Shown here one piece after another: positions 43,828-55,054 of a stretch of DNA of 64,000 nucleotides. The DNA comes from Mya arenaria. Its lineage: Eukaryota > Mollusca > Bivalvia > Myida > Myidae. The position numbers and the translations under genes are program-made. Below the pieces are notes generated by a model that had not been told where the DNA came from, made no database searches, and saw only the letters and a list, made by a program, of their open reading frames with translations. The DNA lies in the NCBI RefSeq assembly GCF_026914265.1, contig NC_069129.1:13298269-13362268 (forward strand), written 5' to 3'. Each line of letters starts with the position of its first letter. Positions within the stretch are counted from its first letter, which is position 1.

Positions 43828-45771
43828 ATGACTTTAAATTTTGGTAGCAAACATAAAGTTCGTGGAAGACATTTTAAGTTGTTCTCCGATGAACTGCCAA
43901 AAATTGACTTTGATAAGACGTCTTTAGAGGAGTATGAAGCCTCTGCCACAGAGCGCCGCCAGGCGCGAGTTCGCCGTTCGGGTCCTGGGAGCGTCACCGA
44001 CCGGATGTCGCTTCCACCACTGGGCACGCCGGACTGGGAGATAACATCTGAGGGTCCGCTCATCCGGCCCTCTAGCATACAGGGGCCGTTCAGCTCCTTA
44101 AATCCAGACTTTGCTAAAGTAAATAGAAACATCCAACGGCGGCATACCATCAGAGACAGCACGGTCAACGCCGGGATCCATAACCGGCGTATACCTTACC
44201 GGGAAACGTTTGTGGACGTACGACCGAGAGGAGCTGTTTCGACGGAAGCGTGGGTGGAGCATGCGAGTCCCGAACACGCTTTTGAGTACATGAGCGAGCT
44301 GGACAAACTGGAGGGCGACCACCTAAAAGGCAAAGCCATTCTTGCTGAAAAGCCACCAACTCCTAGGAAAAGGTCAGTGTTCAAAGAGCTCCTTGATGCC
44401 TCACATAAAGAGAATTTACGAATGACTAGAATTCGGGAAGGGCTTAAGTTTTCTGAAAGTGGTGCTAAACGAACACAAAGTATGAGACACCGTAGGCATG
44501 GACGGTTTGAAACAGAACAGTCAAGCTCTGATAAAATTCCAGAAGTGAGCTATGTTGAAAGACATGTTCCTGATATAATATCTGACGGCGACAAAGACGC
44601 ACCGATTAAGCCGGGGATTTTGAAACACGGGGCGCGGGTACGGGACTCCAAGGTAAACCTACGCAGAGCGAACGCATATCTGCGACCGCGGCTCGTGCAC
44701 CAGGAGGACCTGCCGCTCCTCAGGGGAGGACCACCGCAAACTCCCGGCGAGGCCGGAAATGAGGTCAGAGTGTCTGTATATTCGGAGTCGCCGCTAAATA
44801 GGGTCAGTGATATGATGTTTGTTCCGCTTCCGTCTTCAAAATCTCACAATAAACCGAAACGCGTCAATTTCCGCGAGGCGATTATTAAAGAAATCACTGA
44901 AGTAAGTGAAAGTGGTTTTCTTGAAGACAGTGCACAAAATAGTTATGAGGGAAAACCAAGATTCAAGATTATTGAAACGACGAAGACTGAACGAAAAATT
45001 AAAACACTTCCGATTAAAAATGACGCCGAAATAATGAACGCATTCAAGGTCGATCGGTCTCACGATTTTCCTATTTCAGAAAGCAGAAAACGCTCCGAGA
45101 ATAGTCTACAGCATGACGATAAGCAAGATTACATTGATACAATACTTATGTCTACGGACACAAAATTTAAACCCACCAAAACAGATGACGGTGTGGAAAG
45201 TTTAGCTACTGGTGCCGCTGTTGAAAAAGATAGGGACACACACACCGATATAGTTGATATCATAGCAGTAGCAAACTCTCCTATCGAGTTGAACACTGAC
45301 AGAGACATTACAGACACTAAGCCTAAGCTAAGGAAAAATCATCACCCACCGTTTGTTTCTCAAGCTCATAGTGATCAACGCAGTATTTCACATGGATCCC
45401 ACTTGACGTCATCGGAACACGGTTCCATGTTTTCTGACGTCGACGCCATGTCGGACCTGACCGCACTTTTCGATGACGATTCGTTTGATATAAACAATTT
45501 ACCGGAAGAGATAGACAGGAGCATGTTAGGTGAGGACCTTATAAAGGCTTACAGGCTGTGGGACCGGAAACGTAAAGCCTTTCCGATGGGACTGAGGAAG
45601 ATCGAGCCGCCGCCTAATAGGATGGACCCATTGTTGGCGAAACATTACGGTAACGTCAAAACGTACAAAATACCGACCCCACATACAACGCCGAAAGTTG
45701 ACGTCAGTAAAAACTCTGTGTCACATACAGGAAAAACGAGTCAGAAAACTGCTATTGTTGAATGGGTGTGA
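43828..45771 (+). CDS. Unknown large disordered protein with RVxF motif, 647 aa
   Basis: A single exon open for 1,944 nt from ATG (43,828; adenine at -3) to TGA, with AATAAA at 45,903-45,908. No family is recognised. It is Ser/Arg/Lys/Asp-rich, without signal peptide or membrane segments. Visible parts: a basic N-terminus (GSKHKVRGRHFK); RMSLPPLGTPDW at about 57-68; a helical stretch with FKELLDASHKENLRMTRIRE near 185-210; KPGILKHG at about 261-268; a PP1-type motif RVNF at 345-348 in KPKRVNFREAIIKEITE; an acidic region near 545-565; and a basic tail with LIKAYRLWDRKRKAFPMGLR near 575-600. The RVxF context (F-x-[DE]-x-I-I) resembles that of the 340-aa protein at 32.7 kb. An upstream in-frame TTG is not a likely start. 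Whether other exons exist cannot be told from sequence alone. Confidence 0.8.
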   Translation: MTLNFGSKHKVRGRHFKLFSDELPKIDFDKTSLEEYEASATERRQARVRRSGPGSVTDRMSLPPLGTPDWEITSEGPLIRPSSIQGPFSSLNPDFAKVNRNIQRRHTIRDSTVNAGIHNRRIPYRETFVDVRPRGAVSTEAWVEHASPEHAFEYMSELDKLEGDHLKGKAILAEKPPTPRKRSVFKELLDASHKENLRMTRIREGLKFSESGAKRTQSMRHRRHGRFETEQSSSDKIPEVSYVERHVPDIISDGDKDAPIKPGILKHGARVRDSKVNLRRANAYLRPRLVHQEDLPLLRGGPPQTPGEAGNEVRVSVYSESPLNRVSDMMFVPLPSSKSHNKPKRVNFREAIIKEITEVSESGFLEDSAQNSYEGKPRFKIIETTKTERKIKTLPIKNDAEIMNAFKVDRSHDFPISESRKRSENSLQHDDKQDYIDTILMSTDTKFKPTKTDDGVESLATGAAVEKDRDTHTDIVDIIAVANSPIELNTDRDITDTKPKLRKNHHPPFVSQAHSDQRSISHGSHLTSSEHGSMFSDVDAMSDLTALFDDDSFDINNLPEEIDRSMLGEDLIKAYRLWDRKRKAFPMGLRKIEPPPNRMDPLLAKHYGNVKTYKIPTPHTTPKVDVSKNSVSHTGKTSQKTAIVEWV

Positions 45772-46309
45772 TCGTTATAATTATTATTGTAGTAAATTGT
45801 AATCATACTCATCATGATCATTATCGTCGTCATCATCATGATCATCATCGTCATATTCTGCGTCATAGAAGTTATTGTTTACCATATATTTAAAAAAAAT
45901 CAAATAAAATGATAAGTTATTTGTCTCTGAAAACAAGCTAAGGGAGACAACCACTTAACACCCAAACACAGAAGCATAACAGAAGTGGTTTCCCATGAAT
46001 ATAATCAGTACAGGTTGTTTATCATTTGATATTTTTTATGGTAGTCTTTACAAAAGACTGACTGCGTCAACATGTTTGTCCGTCCGTTTGTCACTCTAGC
46101 TGCTTTTAAACATAAGTATGTCTGCCTTTCGTTCTGTCGGCTTAAACCAGCATAACTAAAATATGTTAAGAACCTGTATGGTTATGCTACAGCCTACGGT
46201 CATTTTAGGGGAATGTGAACATTCAGTGTGAACATTTCTTGCAATTAATTAAGTATATATCAAATAGCTCGAGTAATTATATTTTCATTTAAATGTTTGA
46301 AACACAATA
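45772..46309. other. 3' flank with ATC-rich tract
   Basis: Positions about 45,800-45,862 are an interrupted ATCATC/GTCGTC repeat. A polyadenylation signal (AATAAA) at 45,903 probably ends the 647-aa gene. Nothing else is seen. Confidence 0.6.
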
Positions 46310-46319
46310 TGCCTGATTT

Positions 46320-46500
46320 GGATCACCTCTCGTCGGCAATCGCGGGACCTGTCTATCACATACCGGGTGGTTACTAGGCAACGCCGCAGGCGCTGCACGT
46401 GCAGAGAGGCGCACGGGGATTCCATCTCTCGACGTCCCCGTGAACGGCCGCCGGAAATAGAACGCGTGAAATGCGATCCCACGTGCACTGAAATTCTCAA
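46320..46500. promoter_or_regulatory. CpG-rich island with X-box and two E-boxes
   Basis: A GC- and CpG-rich 180 bp in otherwise AT-rich DNA. It contains GTTACTAGGCAAC (46,370-46,382), which fits the RFX X-box pattern RYYNYY-N-RRNRAC, and CACGTG at 46,396-46,401 and 46,480-46,485. No coding exon follows on either strand that I can support; the minus-strand frame at 46,285-46,500 is short and Arg-rich. It may be a distant promoter or enhancer, or an eroded first exon. Confidence 0.35.
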
Positions 46501-48799
46501 CAGGTGTTTGAATAAAAAATATTTTCGACGTGGTAAATGTTAGATCAAGTGTTTTACACGTGATTTGTTCATTTCTTGCAAAATGTCAAACTTGATATAT
46601 TTTACACATTTATTCGACTTAAGATGTTTTATTGTGATACAAAAGTCATTGTTTTCATTAATCGGTTTATGGATTCTTTCTAAGTATTATTGGGTTGTTG
46701 AAAAAAACAACACATTTATGAGCGAAATCTTATTAATAATTATACGAAAAGACTCCATTATTCTTGGGATATGCAATCCACCGAAACAAAATTTTCTCCA
46801 CATACCACTATTTAAAGCATGGTTTTTCCATACCAGGACATGGCTACTGTCCATCTAGATAGGTTATGAATCTCGGGTCAAATTTGTACCTGAACATGAT
46901 TTTTATTTTGCTATAGGACTTACCCTAGCTTCAATACCAAAACTCATGTTTGGCGTGTGTCTCACAGCTCCGAGAAGTGTGTTAAAGGGGAGTAAATAGA
47001 GCACAACAGTAAACATTAAGATCAAAGTCTTGAGCTTTATTACAAATATATTCTTATTCTAAGTGTTTCTTGTACCTTAATTATTGTATCTTGGTGTGTC
47101 TTGTAAGTTTTTTGAAAAACAACAACGAGAATAGTTGTACATTGGAATGATTTCTTTACGATTTTTGATATGGCAGGCCCTTCACCATGAACTACGCCGC
47201 TGTCGCTCACTCGAAATAAAGTTGTTGGATTTTTAATTTATGTTTCACATTGTCGTGATGTTCTGGGTACCAGTTCCAAACCACGCGAAATGGTCGAAAC
47301 ACAATATTCGCGAAAAAAACCTGAGCGTGGATTTTAAACAGAACTTCATTCGTAACTCGGACATTTACCATCGAAATCAACCTCGGATGTGTATGGACGG
47401 TTTACAAGGTTATAATTGTTTGCATTTAACTACGCTGTAAGTAGATCGCGTAGTCATTTTAATTCAGCAGTTAAACCTTAGGACTTTAAACATAGGAATA
47501 ATAATTATTTATGCAATAATACGATCCACTGGGAATTAATTTAAGCTTAGTGATACAAATGACACGTTAAACACTACAATTAATTAATATAATTATTATG
47601 AATTTACACGTTAAAACACAATAATCAATTTAATTAAATATTATTTTTATTAATTTTACGAACTTCTTTTACCTAAGTACCGGCATACATCCGAGGTAGA
47701 TTTTAATGAAAAATGGCCGAGGAGTTCCGATCGGCAGTACTACGGCTCTCGACGTTCCTCTTCGTTTGTACACTTACACAATCAAACATTCCCTGGCTGC
47801 GCTCATCAGTGTTGAATTTAAATAGAAAACGTAATAATGTCTTCCAGTTCCCACTTTTTCTGATCAATGTTTTCTCATCAAAATAATAATAATTGACATG
47901 TGGTACTCCAGCGGATTACGACGCGGGCCAAGTATTTTCATTACAAACAGATTGGACGTCAGTTTTTTCCACACGGAATCTGCTTAGTTTCTACTTATTC
48001 CCCCTTTCTGCACATTTTCTCTCTCAGGAAATAATTTTGAGCCAATTTCTTCCAGTTTATTGGGATTGATCAATTCTGACCAAGTAAGATAATAATGATT
48101 AGCTATTATCATTGTAACACCCGTCCGGGAAAATATTTCTCTTAGTTAGCACCGCGCAGAAATCAGTGTAAGAACTAGTGGCCACTTGTTGTCTCAAAAC
48201 ATACAATATCATTAAGATGTTTAGTTTGGTTGCTCGTGTGTACGTTCCGTAAACTTTGATATTTGTTTAAAAGGTTCCTTATTTACCGTAATGTACACCG
48301 AATAAAAACAGCCGCCTTAATTTGTTGTCAGTGGAGGGCTTGTTGTGTCACCGTTTGCAAACAGATAAAAATGCAACGGTTATTAAGCTTGTGCAAACGT
48401 CTTTCATATATTTAATGGCATTTCTCTTCGGACGAATATGAATATGAGAGTATACACAACATCGATGGTTTATTGTTTTCGAAATGTTTCTTTCATTCGC
48501 TATGTTTTGGTAGTTATAACATGTGCAAAAACAATTGCTTGATTTTTAAAAAACAAATTATAGAAAAAATGCTAGGTGTAGGTCAAATTTTGAGATATTG
48601 ATGATTTATAAATGTGAGATGATAATTTTGGAATCCACAGACTTCTCTCCCTTGATAATAAATAGTTTTTTTATAAGATTATTATGAAAAGAGTTCAGAT
48701 AAAGCCTCACGAAACCTGCTTTTATATGTATATGTTCACAAAAAGCAATATTATGCACTTTCCGGTGTCTCTGTGTTTGACCAATTCTTGTAATAAACC
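46501..48799. other. Unassigned AT-rich stretch
   Basis: No gene or clear repeat seen; several open frames (46,565-46,858 and 47,240-47,440) are AT-rich and have no support. Positions 47,690-47,770 are locally GC-richer. Confidence 0.45.
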
Positions 48800-48912
48800 A
48801 CAAAATTAAAATTAAAATTTATTATAATCTAACCGCATAATAGCCTTGGTGCTGGGCTTGAACCACTGACAGCCGGTTTATTAGTTAAGTGCGCACCAAC
48901 TGAGCTAACTTT
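48800..48912 (-). mobile_element. Short tRNA-derived SINE
   Basis: On the minus strand GTTAGCTCAGTTGG (A box, about 48,896-48,909) is followed 36 bases later by GGTTCAAGCCC (B box, 48,854-48,864) and ends in a TTTTAA-type tail (48,805-48,825). The D-arm and T-arm look tRNA-like but the acceptor stem does not pair, so it is a SINE or a decayed tRNA copy rather than a working tRNA gene. Total about 110 bp. Confidence 0.6.
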
Positions 48913-48952
48913 TTATTTTTTATCCGATCACACAATTTTCAGTGCCATTTAA

Positions 48953-49190
48953 AGGTGCACTCTCACGATTGACCTATTTGACAACTTTATTGTTTGTCTC
49001 AGAATCAGCTGATTTTGGCATCAATATTTTCAATGCAGCCATATAAGATAACTCACAATAGAACATATTTTAACTGTTTGGAAAATTGCCGAAAGTTTTA
49101 TCAGCAGACTTATATACATCACCGTTATTTCGATATTTACGCAAAATTTGGATCTTTCCAAGACCAAAAAAGTTGTCAAAACGGTTCTTT
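48953..49190. mobile_element. Palindromic GCACTCTCAC-type element
   Basis: Opens TTAAAGGTGCACTCTCACGA, then TTTGACAACTTT and a TTGTCTC string. It closes with the inverted counterpart CCAAGACCAAAAAAGTTGTC and CAAAACGGTTC (about 49,157-49,186). Inner landmarks CAGACTTATATA and GATATTTACGCAAAA match the second arm of the copy at 57,436. Transposase-less foldback. Confidence 0.7.
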
Positions 49191-51594
49191 AAATCGGGAT
49201 AAAAATAAGCATTACGGACCTAGATTTTTACGATTTTACAACGACGAAAATGACTATCGATTTCTGATCCACAAGTCCCTTTTGAAACCCTTCTCGGTTT
49301 TTGCAAAACTTTCACAACAAACAACACGTATTTCACAGTCGTGAAAACATAACCAATTTTCATACATGCGGAAAATGTGATCGGTGAAAAACTTGTGTTA
49401 ATAACTTGTCGTTTTCAAATGGTAATTTGAATAAAACAAAACTCAACTGTATTTGAACACATCAATCTCCAACACATGACATTACAACTACATTAATGAA
49501 ACGGGTTGTTACAATATATGATCATTATAGTTATTTGACATTTGACATTTGGCTTGGTCTGATTTCATTAATTCTATGAGCAATTGAAATTTTACAAGAG
49601 AGATTAATAAGGATATTAGCACTACATGTCAGTGATGATCACGGCTGACAAGCATTATCTGAAACTACAAGAATGACATGTACAGTTTTAATATTAACGA
49701 GACAAATTAGCATCGCTTAATAATAATATTTTTTTAAGTCTTGAATGTCTATAAGTTGAGCAAAGGTTAAATGAACGTATATGGTGAAAGAACGATGGAA
49801 CACTGTTTGCTAAATTAAATATATCTATAGTGTTACATTTATATATGTGAACATTTACACCTTATAACATTCACTTAGTTTCTTAATTCCCCCTAATTGC
49901 CACCATTGTGGCTAATAATTGCAGCTCTGTGGAGATTAATTACTGACGCGGCCTAAACATCGGCCGAATATCCTCCCCGATGTTGGTATGGCAGGAACGT
50001 TAAAACGCCGCGCATAATTTGCTGTTATGAGGGACGAAATCGTTCGTTACGTCCCTAAGGTACGAACGTCCCTGGGGACGAATAAGGCAAGAATATCTCA
50101 GAACATTCGCCATGGCTCATTTAAAGAAGCTGCGAAGATGAAAAGCTGTAATAATCACATTCAGCATGAGCAAAATTAGATTCAAAAGATTCAAAGCTTT
50201 TATTCTTGTTCTAAAATGAAATCTAGTGAAAAATGATCACACGATTTCACATTGATAGGCTTATCAGAAAAGCGCTTACAGTTCGAATTACTCTAATTCT
50301 TGAAAGTTAGCACGCAGAAGATAAAGTTGTAATCACTGTTACCTTGTGTGCTGTTGTTGTTGTTGTGATGGTGGATATTGTAGAATATATCTAGAAACAA
50401 GCTGGCATCACTGATGTCGTTGTGACCCTTACTTGTTAACCGTATTTAACGTCTACGTGGTACTTACAATGACAGTGCGCATATTGTAGCAAGTCAAATA
50501 ACTCTAGCTTAATTAAATGTCGAGTATGTTCCCTTTGTCAATTTATATAAAGGAATATTTTAAAATTAACCTTTATCTGGATGGTTTACCTAGAAGATTA
50601 AGATTAATTTAAAAATGTCTTTGTCGATTGTCGTCACATAAACTACACATTGAAACAAGCCGTTACAACCGCAATAAAAAATAATATAACTCAACATTAG
50701 TGTATTGCTTGTAATTAAATTAATATAGAAGATGGAATAGAAGTATTTTGTCGTTATATGTCGTGTATATAATTGCATCCGACATTATTAATGAAACCAC
50801 TATATAAGAAACCTAACTATGTATACGGGTATTGAGTTTATAACATCGAAAAACAAACTTATAAGCCAGAAATCTAACTAAATGTATATGTTAAGAATTA
50901 CCTTTATGCATAACAAAGTTTAGAACATGATAGTTATATAGGATCTGTCACGAGTCGTCATGTAATACACACTTATATACAACGAGTTCAGGAAACATGC
51001 TAGTAAGCACGCCTTATTAATTTATTTCATACACAACAAAGTCGAAAACATGATAGTTATAGTTTATTTAGCCTTCCGGATGTAAGACTCATTTTGAAGA
51101 AAAAAAACCCACATCACACGTGAACTGATATCTTGTTTTTTCTTTTGCTTTGAGTAGTCGTTTTAATTTATTGATTTTGTTCATTCTATGCTAATACCAT
51201 GGACCATAATTATATATAGTATGTCCTGTCAAGAAACTGTTTTAAAAATGTATACGATAATAAACACTTTTGTGTTTAATTAAGCTTCTTAATTGCATTT
51301 AAACAAACTTCTCCCTATGTAATTAATTGAAATATTTACGCTATGCTATTCAATTTAATTTGCTTGTGAGTGTTTATATTTGTGCTCACATTGTAATGCG
51401 CTGATCACATTGTGTTAAGTTAATGTAATAAAGCTCTCTTTAACCTTATGTAGTGCTTGTTTAAATGTCTGTAAACAGAACGTCGATAGCATTTACTTGT
51501 AGTCCACGTGTGTTCTTGTTTAGACCACAATATACCTCACTACTGCCCGAACAGATGGGCTACCAGAATACGTATTAGATAGGGTGCAAACGTG
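49191..51594. other. Noncoding DNA with one possible conserved element
   Basis: Mostly AT-rich without genes. Positions about 49,880-50,120 are more complex and GC-richer, with CCATTGTGGCTAATAATTGC, a block of GC and the inverted pair GGGACG...CGTCCC (50,032-50,056). Such a look is typical of conserved regulatory elements near developmental genes, but conservation cannot be judged from one sequence. Confidence 0.35.
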
Positions 51595-52150
51595 TACTTG
51601 TACGTGTACGTGTATGAGTTCACTTCTGTTAAAGCACTGTGTCACCCAGACGTGTGTGTATACTACGGGTACGTGTACGTGTTCGCTGCTGTTTGCGCAC
51701 TGCGTCTACCAGGCGTGTGTGCATTAAACGGGTACGTGTACGTGTTCGCTTCTGTTTCCGCACTACGTCAACCAGGCGTGTTTGCATTGTACGGGTACGT
51801 GTTCGTGTTCGCTTATGTTTGCGCACTGGATCTTCAGGCGGGTGTATTAAACGGGAACATGTACGTGTTCGCTTCTGTTTGCGCACTGCGTCACCCAGGC
51901 GTGTGTGCATTGTATGGGTACGTGTTCGTGTTCGCTTCTGTTTGCGCTCTGCATCTTCAGGCGTGTGTGCATTGTACGGGTACGTGTTCGTGTTCGCTTC
52001 TGTTTGCGCACTGCGTCACCCAGGCGTGTGTGCATTGTACGGGTACGTGTGCGTGTTCGCTTCTGTTTGCGCACTGCGTCTACCAAGCGTGTGTGCATTG
52101 TACGGGTACCTTTACGTGCTCGCTTCCGCACTGCGTCACCGAGGCGATTG
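51595..52150. repeat. 63-bp minisatellite, about 9 copies
   Basis: Unit landmarks: TGTGTGCATTGTACGGGTAC, GTGTTCGTGTTCGCTTCTG and TTTGCGCACTGCGTCACCCAGG, in total 63 bp. Because 63 is a multiple of three and the unit lacks stops in several frames, long frames appear on both strands (plus 51,592-52,218; minus 51,629-52,131). This is what the period predicts, so I do not call a gene. CpG content is high compared with its flanks. Confidence 0.9.
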
Positions 52151-52570
52151 AAACCCTCACAAGTAAAATTTTGATAAAAATAAGCATACTTTATGAAATA
52201 TTAAAAACAAATGTTTAAACATAATACTTTTTAAACGATATATAGCAATTCGTATCGCGAAACGCGATTTTAATAAACACCAACAACATATCGGTTTTTT
52301 GGATATTCTTATATATGTAGTCATCTTTTAAATTACAATTTCATTAAGTCATAGAGCACATAGAAGAGTTACGATACAAAGTGGATGTGTGCTCCTCGAG
52401 CCTCTGAACGTGTCATCCCAGACTTGTATAATGTACATGTACCTTGATGACGTAGTGCCAAAAGACAAAAAGTGCCACACATTCACGGACCCGTACAACA
52501 AGTGTATTTTTCTTTGATTTTCGTAAATTTTAACGCAAACTTGAAGCGCAAGTTTGGTATCCCCCCCCCC
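52151..52570. other. Unassigned noncoding stretch
   Basis: No gene or repeat recognised between the two arrays. A run of C's sits at 52,561-52,570. Confidence 0.5.
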
Positions 52571-54755
52571 CGCTTGTACGATATTTTCCCTGCTTCATAC
52601 TGTACGATGTTTCCCCTGTTTCATCGCTGTACGATGTCCCCCCTGCTTCTTTGGTATCCGATGTTTCCCCTGCTTTATCGCTGTACGATATTCCCCTGCC
52701 GCATGCTGTACGATGTTCCCCTGTTCCATCGATGGACGATGTTCCCCTGCTACATACTGTATGATGTTTCCCCTGTTCCATCGCTGTACGATACTCCCCC
52801 TGTTTCATTGCTGTACGATGTTTCCCCTGCTTCATCGCTGTACGATATTCCCCTGCTTCATCGCTGTACGATATTTCCCCTGCTTCATCGCTGTACAATG
52901 TTCCCATGATACATCGCTGTACGATGATTCCCTTGTTTTATTGCTGTACGATGTTTCCCCTGCTTCACCGCTGTACGATATTCCACTGCCTCATCGCTGT
53001 ACGATATTCCCCTGCTTCATCGCTGTACGATGTTTCCCCTGTTCCATTGCTGTACGAAGTTTCCCCTGCTTCATCGATGTACGATATTCCCCTGCTTCAT
53101 CGCTGTACGACGTTTCCCCTGTTTCATTGCTGTACGATGTTTGCCCTGCTTCATCGCTGTACGATGTTTCCCCTGCTTCATCGCTGGGCGATGTTCCCCC
53201 TGCTTCATCGCTGTACGATGTTTCACTTGCTTCATCGATGTACGATGTTTGTCCTGCCTTATTGCTGTACGATGTTTCCCCTGCTTCATCGATGGACGAT
53301 GTCCCCCCTGCTTCAACGCTAAACTATGTTCCCCTGTCTCATCGCTGTACGATGTCTGTCCTGCTTAATCGCTGTACGATATTTCCCTGCTTCATCGCTG
53401 TAAGATGTTTGTCCTGCCTTATCGCTGTACGGTGTCCCCCCTGCTTCATCGCTGTACGATATTTCCCTGCTTCATCGATGTACGATGTTTGTCCTGCCTT
53501 ATCGCTGTACGATGTCCCCCCCCCGCTTCATCAATGGACGATGCCCCCCTCCCTGCTTCAACACTAAACTATATTCCCCTGCTGCAACGCTGAACGATGT
53601 TTCCCCTGTCTCATCGCTGTACGATGTCTGCCCTGCTTCATCGCTGTACGATGTCCCCCCTGCTTCAACGCTAAACTATGTTCCCCTGCTGCAACGCTGA
53701 ACGATATTTCCCCTGCCTCATCGCTGTACGATGTTTCCACAGCTTCATCGCTGTACGGTGTTCCCCCTGCTTCATCGCTGTACGATATTTCCCTGCTTCA
53801 TCGCTGGACGATGTTCCCCTGCTTCATCGCTGGACTATGTTCCCCTGCTGCAACGCTGAACGATATTTTCCCTGCCTCATCGCTGTACGATGTTTGTCCT
53901 GCTTCATCGCTGTACTATATTTCCCCAGTTTCATCGCTTTACGATGATTCCCTGCTTCATCGTTGGACGATGTTCCCCTGCTTCATCGCTGTACGATGTT
54001 TGTCCTGCTTCATTGCTGAACTATATTTCCCCTGTTTCATCGCTTTACGATGTTTCCCTGCTTCATCGCTGAAAGATTTTCTCCTGCTTCATCGCTGTAC
54101 TATATTTCCCCTGTTTCATTGCTGTACGATGTTCCCCTGCTTCATCGCTGTACGATGTTCCCCTGCTTCATTGCTGTACGATGTTCCCCTGCTTCATCTC
54201 TGTACGATGTTCCCCTGCTTCATCGCTGTACGATGTTCCCCTGCTTCATCGCTGTACGATGTTCCCCGGCTTCATTGCTGTACGATGTTCCCCTGCTTCA
54301 TTGCTGTACGATGTTTCACTGCTTCATCGCTGTACGATGTTCCCCGGCTTCATTGCTGTACGATGTTCCCCTGCTTCATTGCTGTACGATGTTCCCCGGC
54401 TTCATCGCTGTACGATGTTCCCCTGCTTCATCGCTGTACGATGTTCCCCTGCTTCATCGCTGTACGATGTTCCCCTGCTTCATCGCTGTACGATGTTCCC
54501 CGGCTTCATTGCTGTACGATGTTCCCCTGCTTCATTGCTGTACGATGTTCCCCGGCTTCATTGCTGTACGATGTTCCACGGCTTCATTGCTGTACGATGT
54601 TCCCCTGCTTCATTGCTGTACGATGTTTCACTGCTTCATCGCTGTACGATGTTCCCCGGCTTCATTGCTGTACGATGTTCCCCTGCTTCATTGCTGTACG
54701 ATGTTCCCCTGCTTCATCGCTGTACGATGTTCCCCTGCCTTATTGTTGTACGATG
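52571..54755. repeat. 26-27-bp minisatellite, about 84 copies
   Basis: Unit TGTACGATGTTCCCCTGCTT plus CATCGC; the 26-bp period was checked at 54,435 and 54,461, and copies with an extra T are 27 bp. The left half is diverse (including GATGGACGATG, CAACGCTAAACTATG and GTTTGTCCTGC variants), the right half (54,130-54,740) is nearly uniform. With 26 bases per unit the reading frame shifts each copy and repeats every 78 bases, so stop-free units give very long frames (337, 317 and 254 aa) of a 26-residue repeat in several frames at once. These are by-products and not proteins. Confidence 0.97.
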
Positions 54756-55051
54756 CGACTTTGATTAAATACGAAATATTTATTCAATGGTTGCTGTTCT
54801 CTTTTGCAATTTAATCGATTTTGTGAAGCATCTGTTTTCATTGAAATATGATAAAATTGCTAAGTCGAAACAAAAGATAATTGTTGTATTTCCGCTTTCT
54901 GTCCATTTTGCCATCTAAGCTGTCTTTCCATTGTTTTTTTTCCTTCACCATTCCATTATTTCTTTCCTCTTAAAATATATTTATTTTAATATTTTTTATT
55001 TCTTTGTCATAAACAATTATAATTAAGTCTTGTTCCACGAGCCAAATCAGT
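54756..55051. other. Unassigned AT-rich stretch
   Basis: Nothing recognised between the array and the Harbinger-like element. Confidence 0.5.
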
Positions 55052-55054
55052 TTA

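Noticed and set aside
43617-44384. Minus-strand frames of 62-183 aa
   Set aside because: Shadows of the 647-aa gene's GC-rich 5' half.
48850-48912. Working tRNA gene on minus
   Set aside because: A and B boxes are good but no acceptor stem pairs and the anticodon arm is poor; a SINE is more likely.
51592-52218. 208-aa and 170-aa frames, with minus-strand frames opposite
   Set aside because: By-product of a 63-bp repeat whose length is a multiple of three; equally open on both strands.
52554-54814. Very long open frames (up to 337 aa) in three frames
   Set aside because: They follow directly from a stop-free 26-bp tandem unit. All frames encode the same 26-residue cycle; no start context, no flanking exon and no other protein feature.
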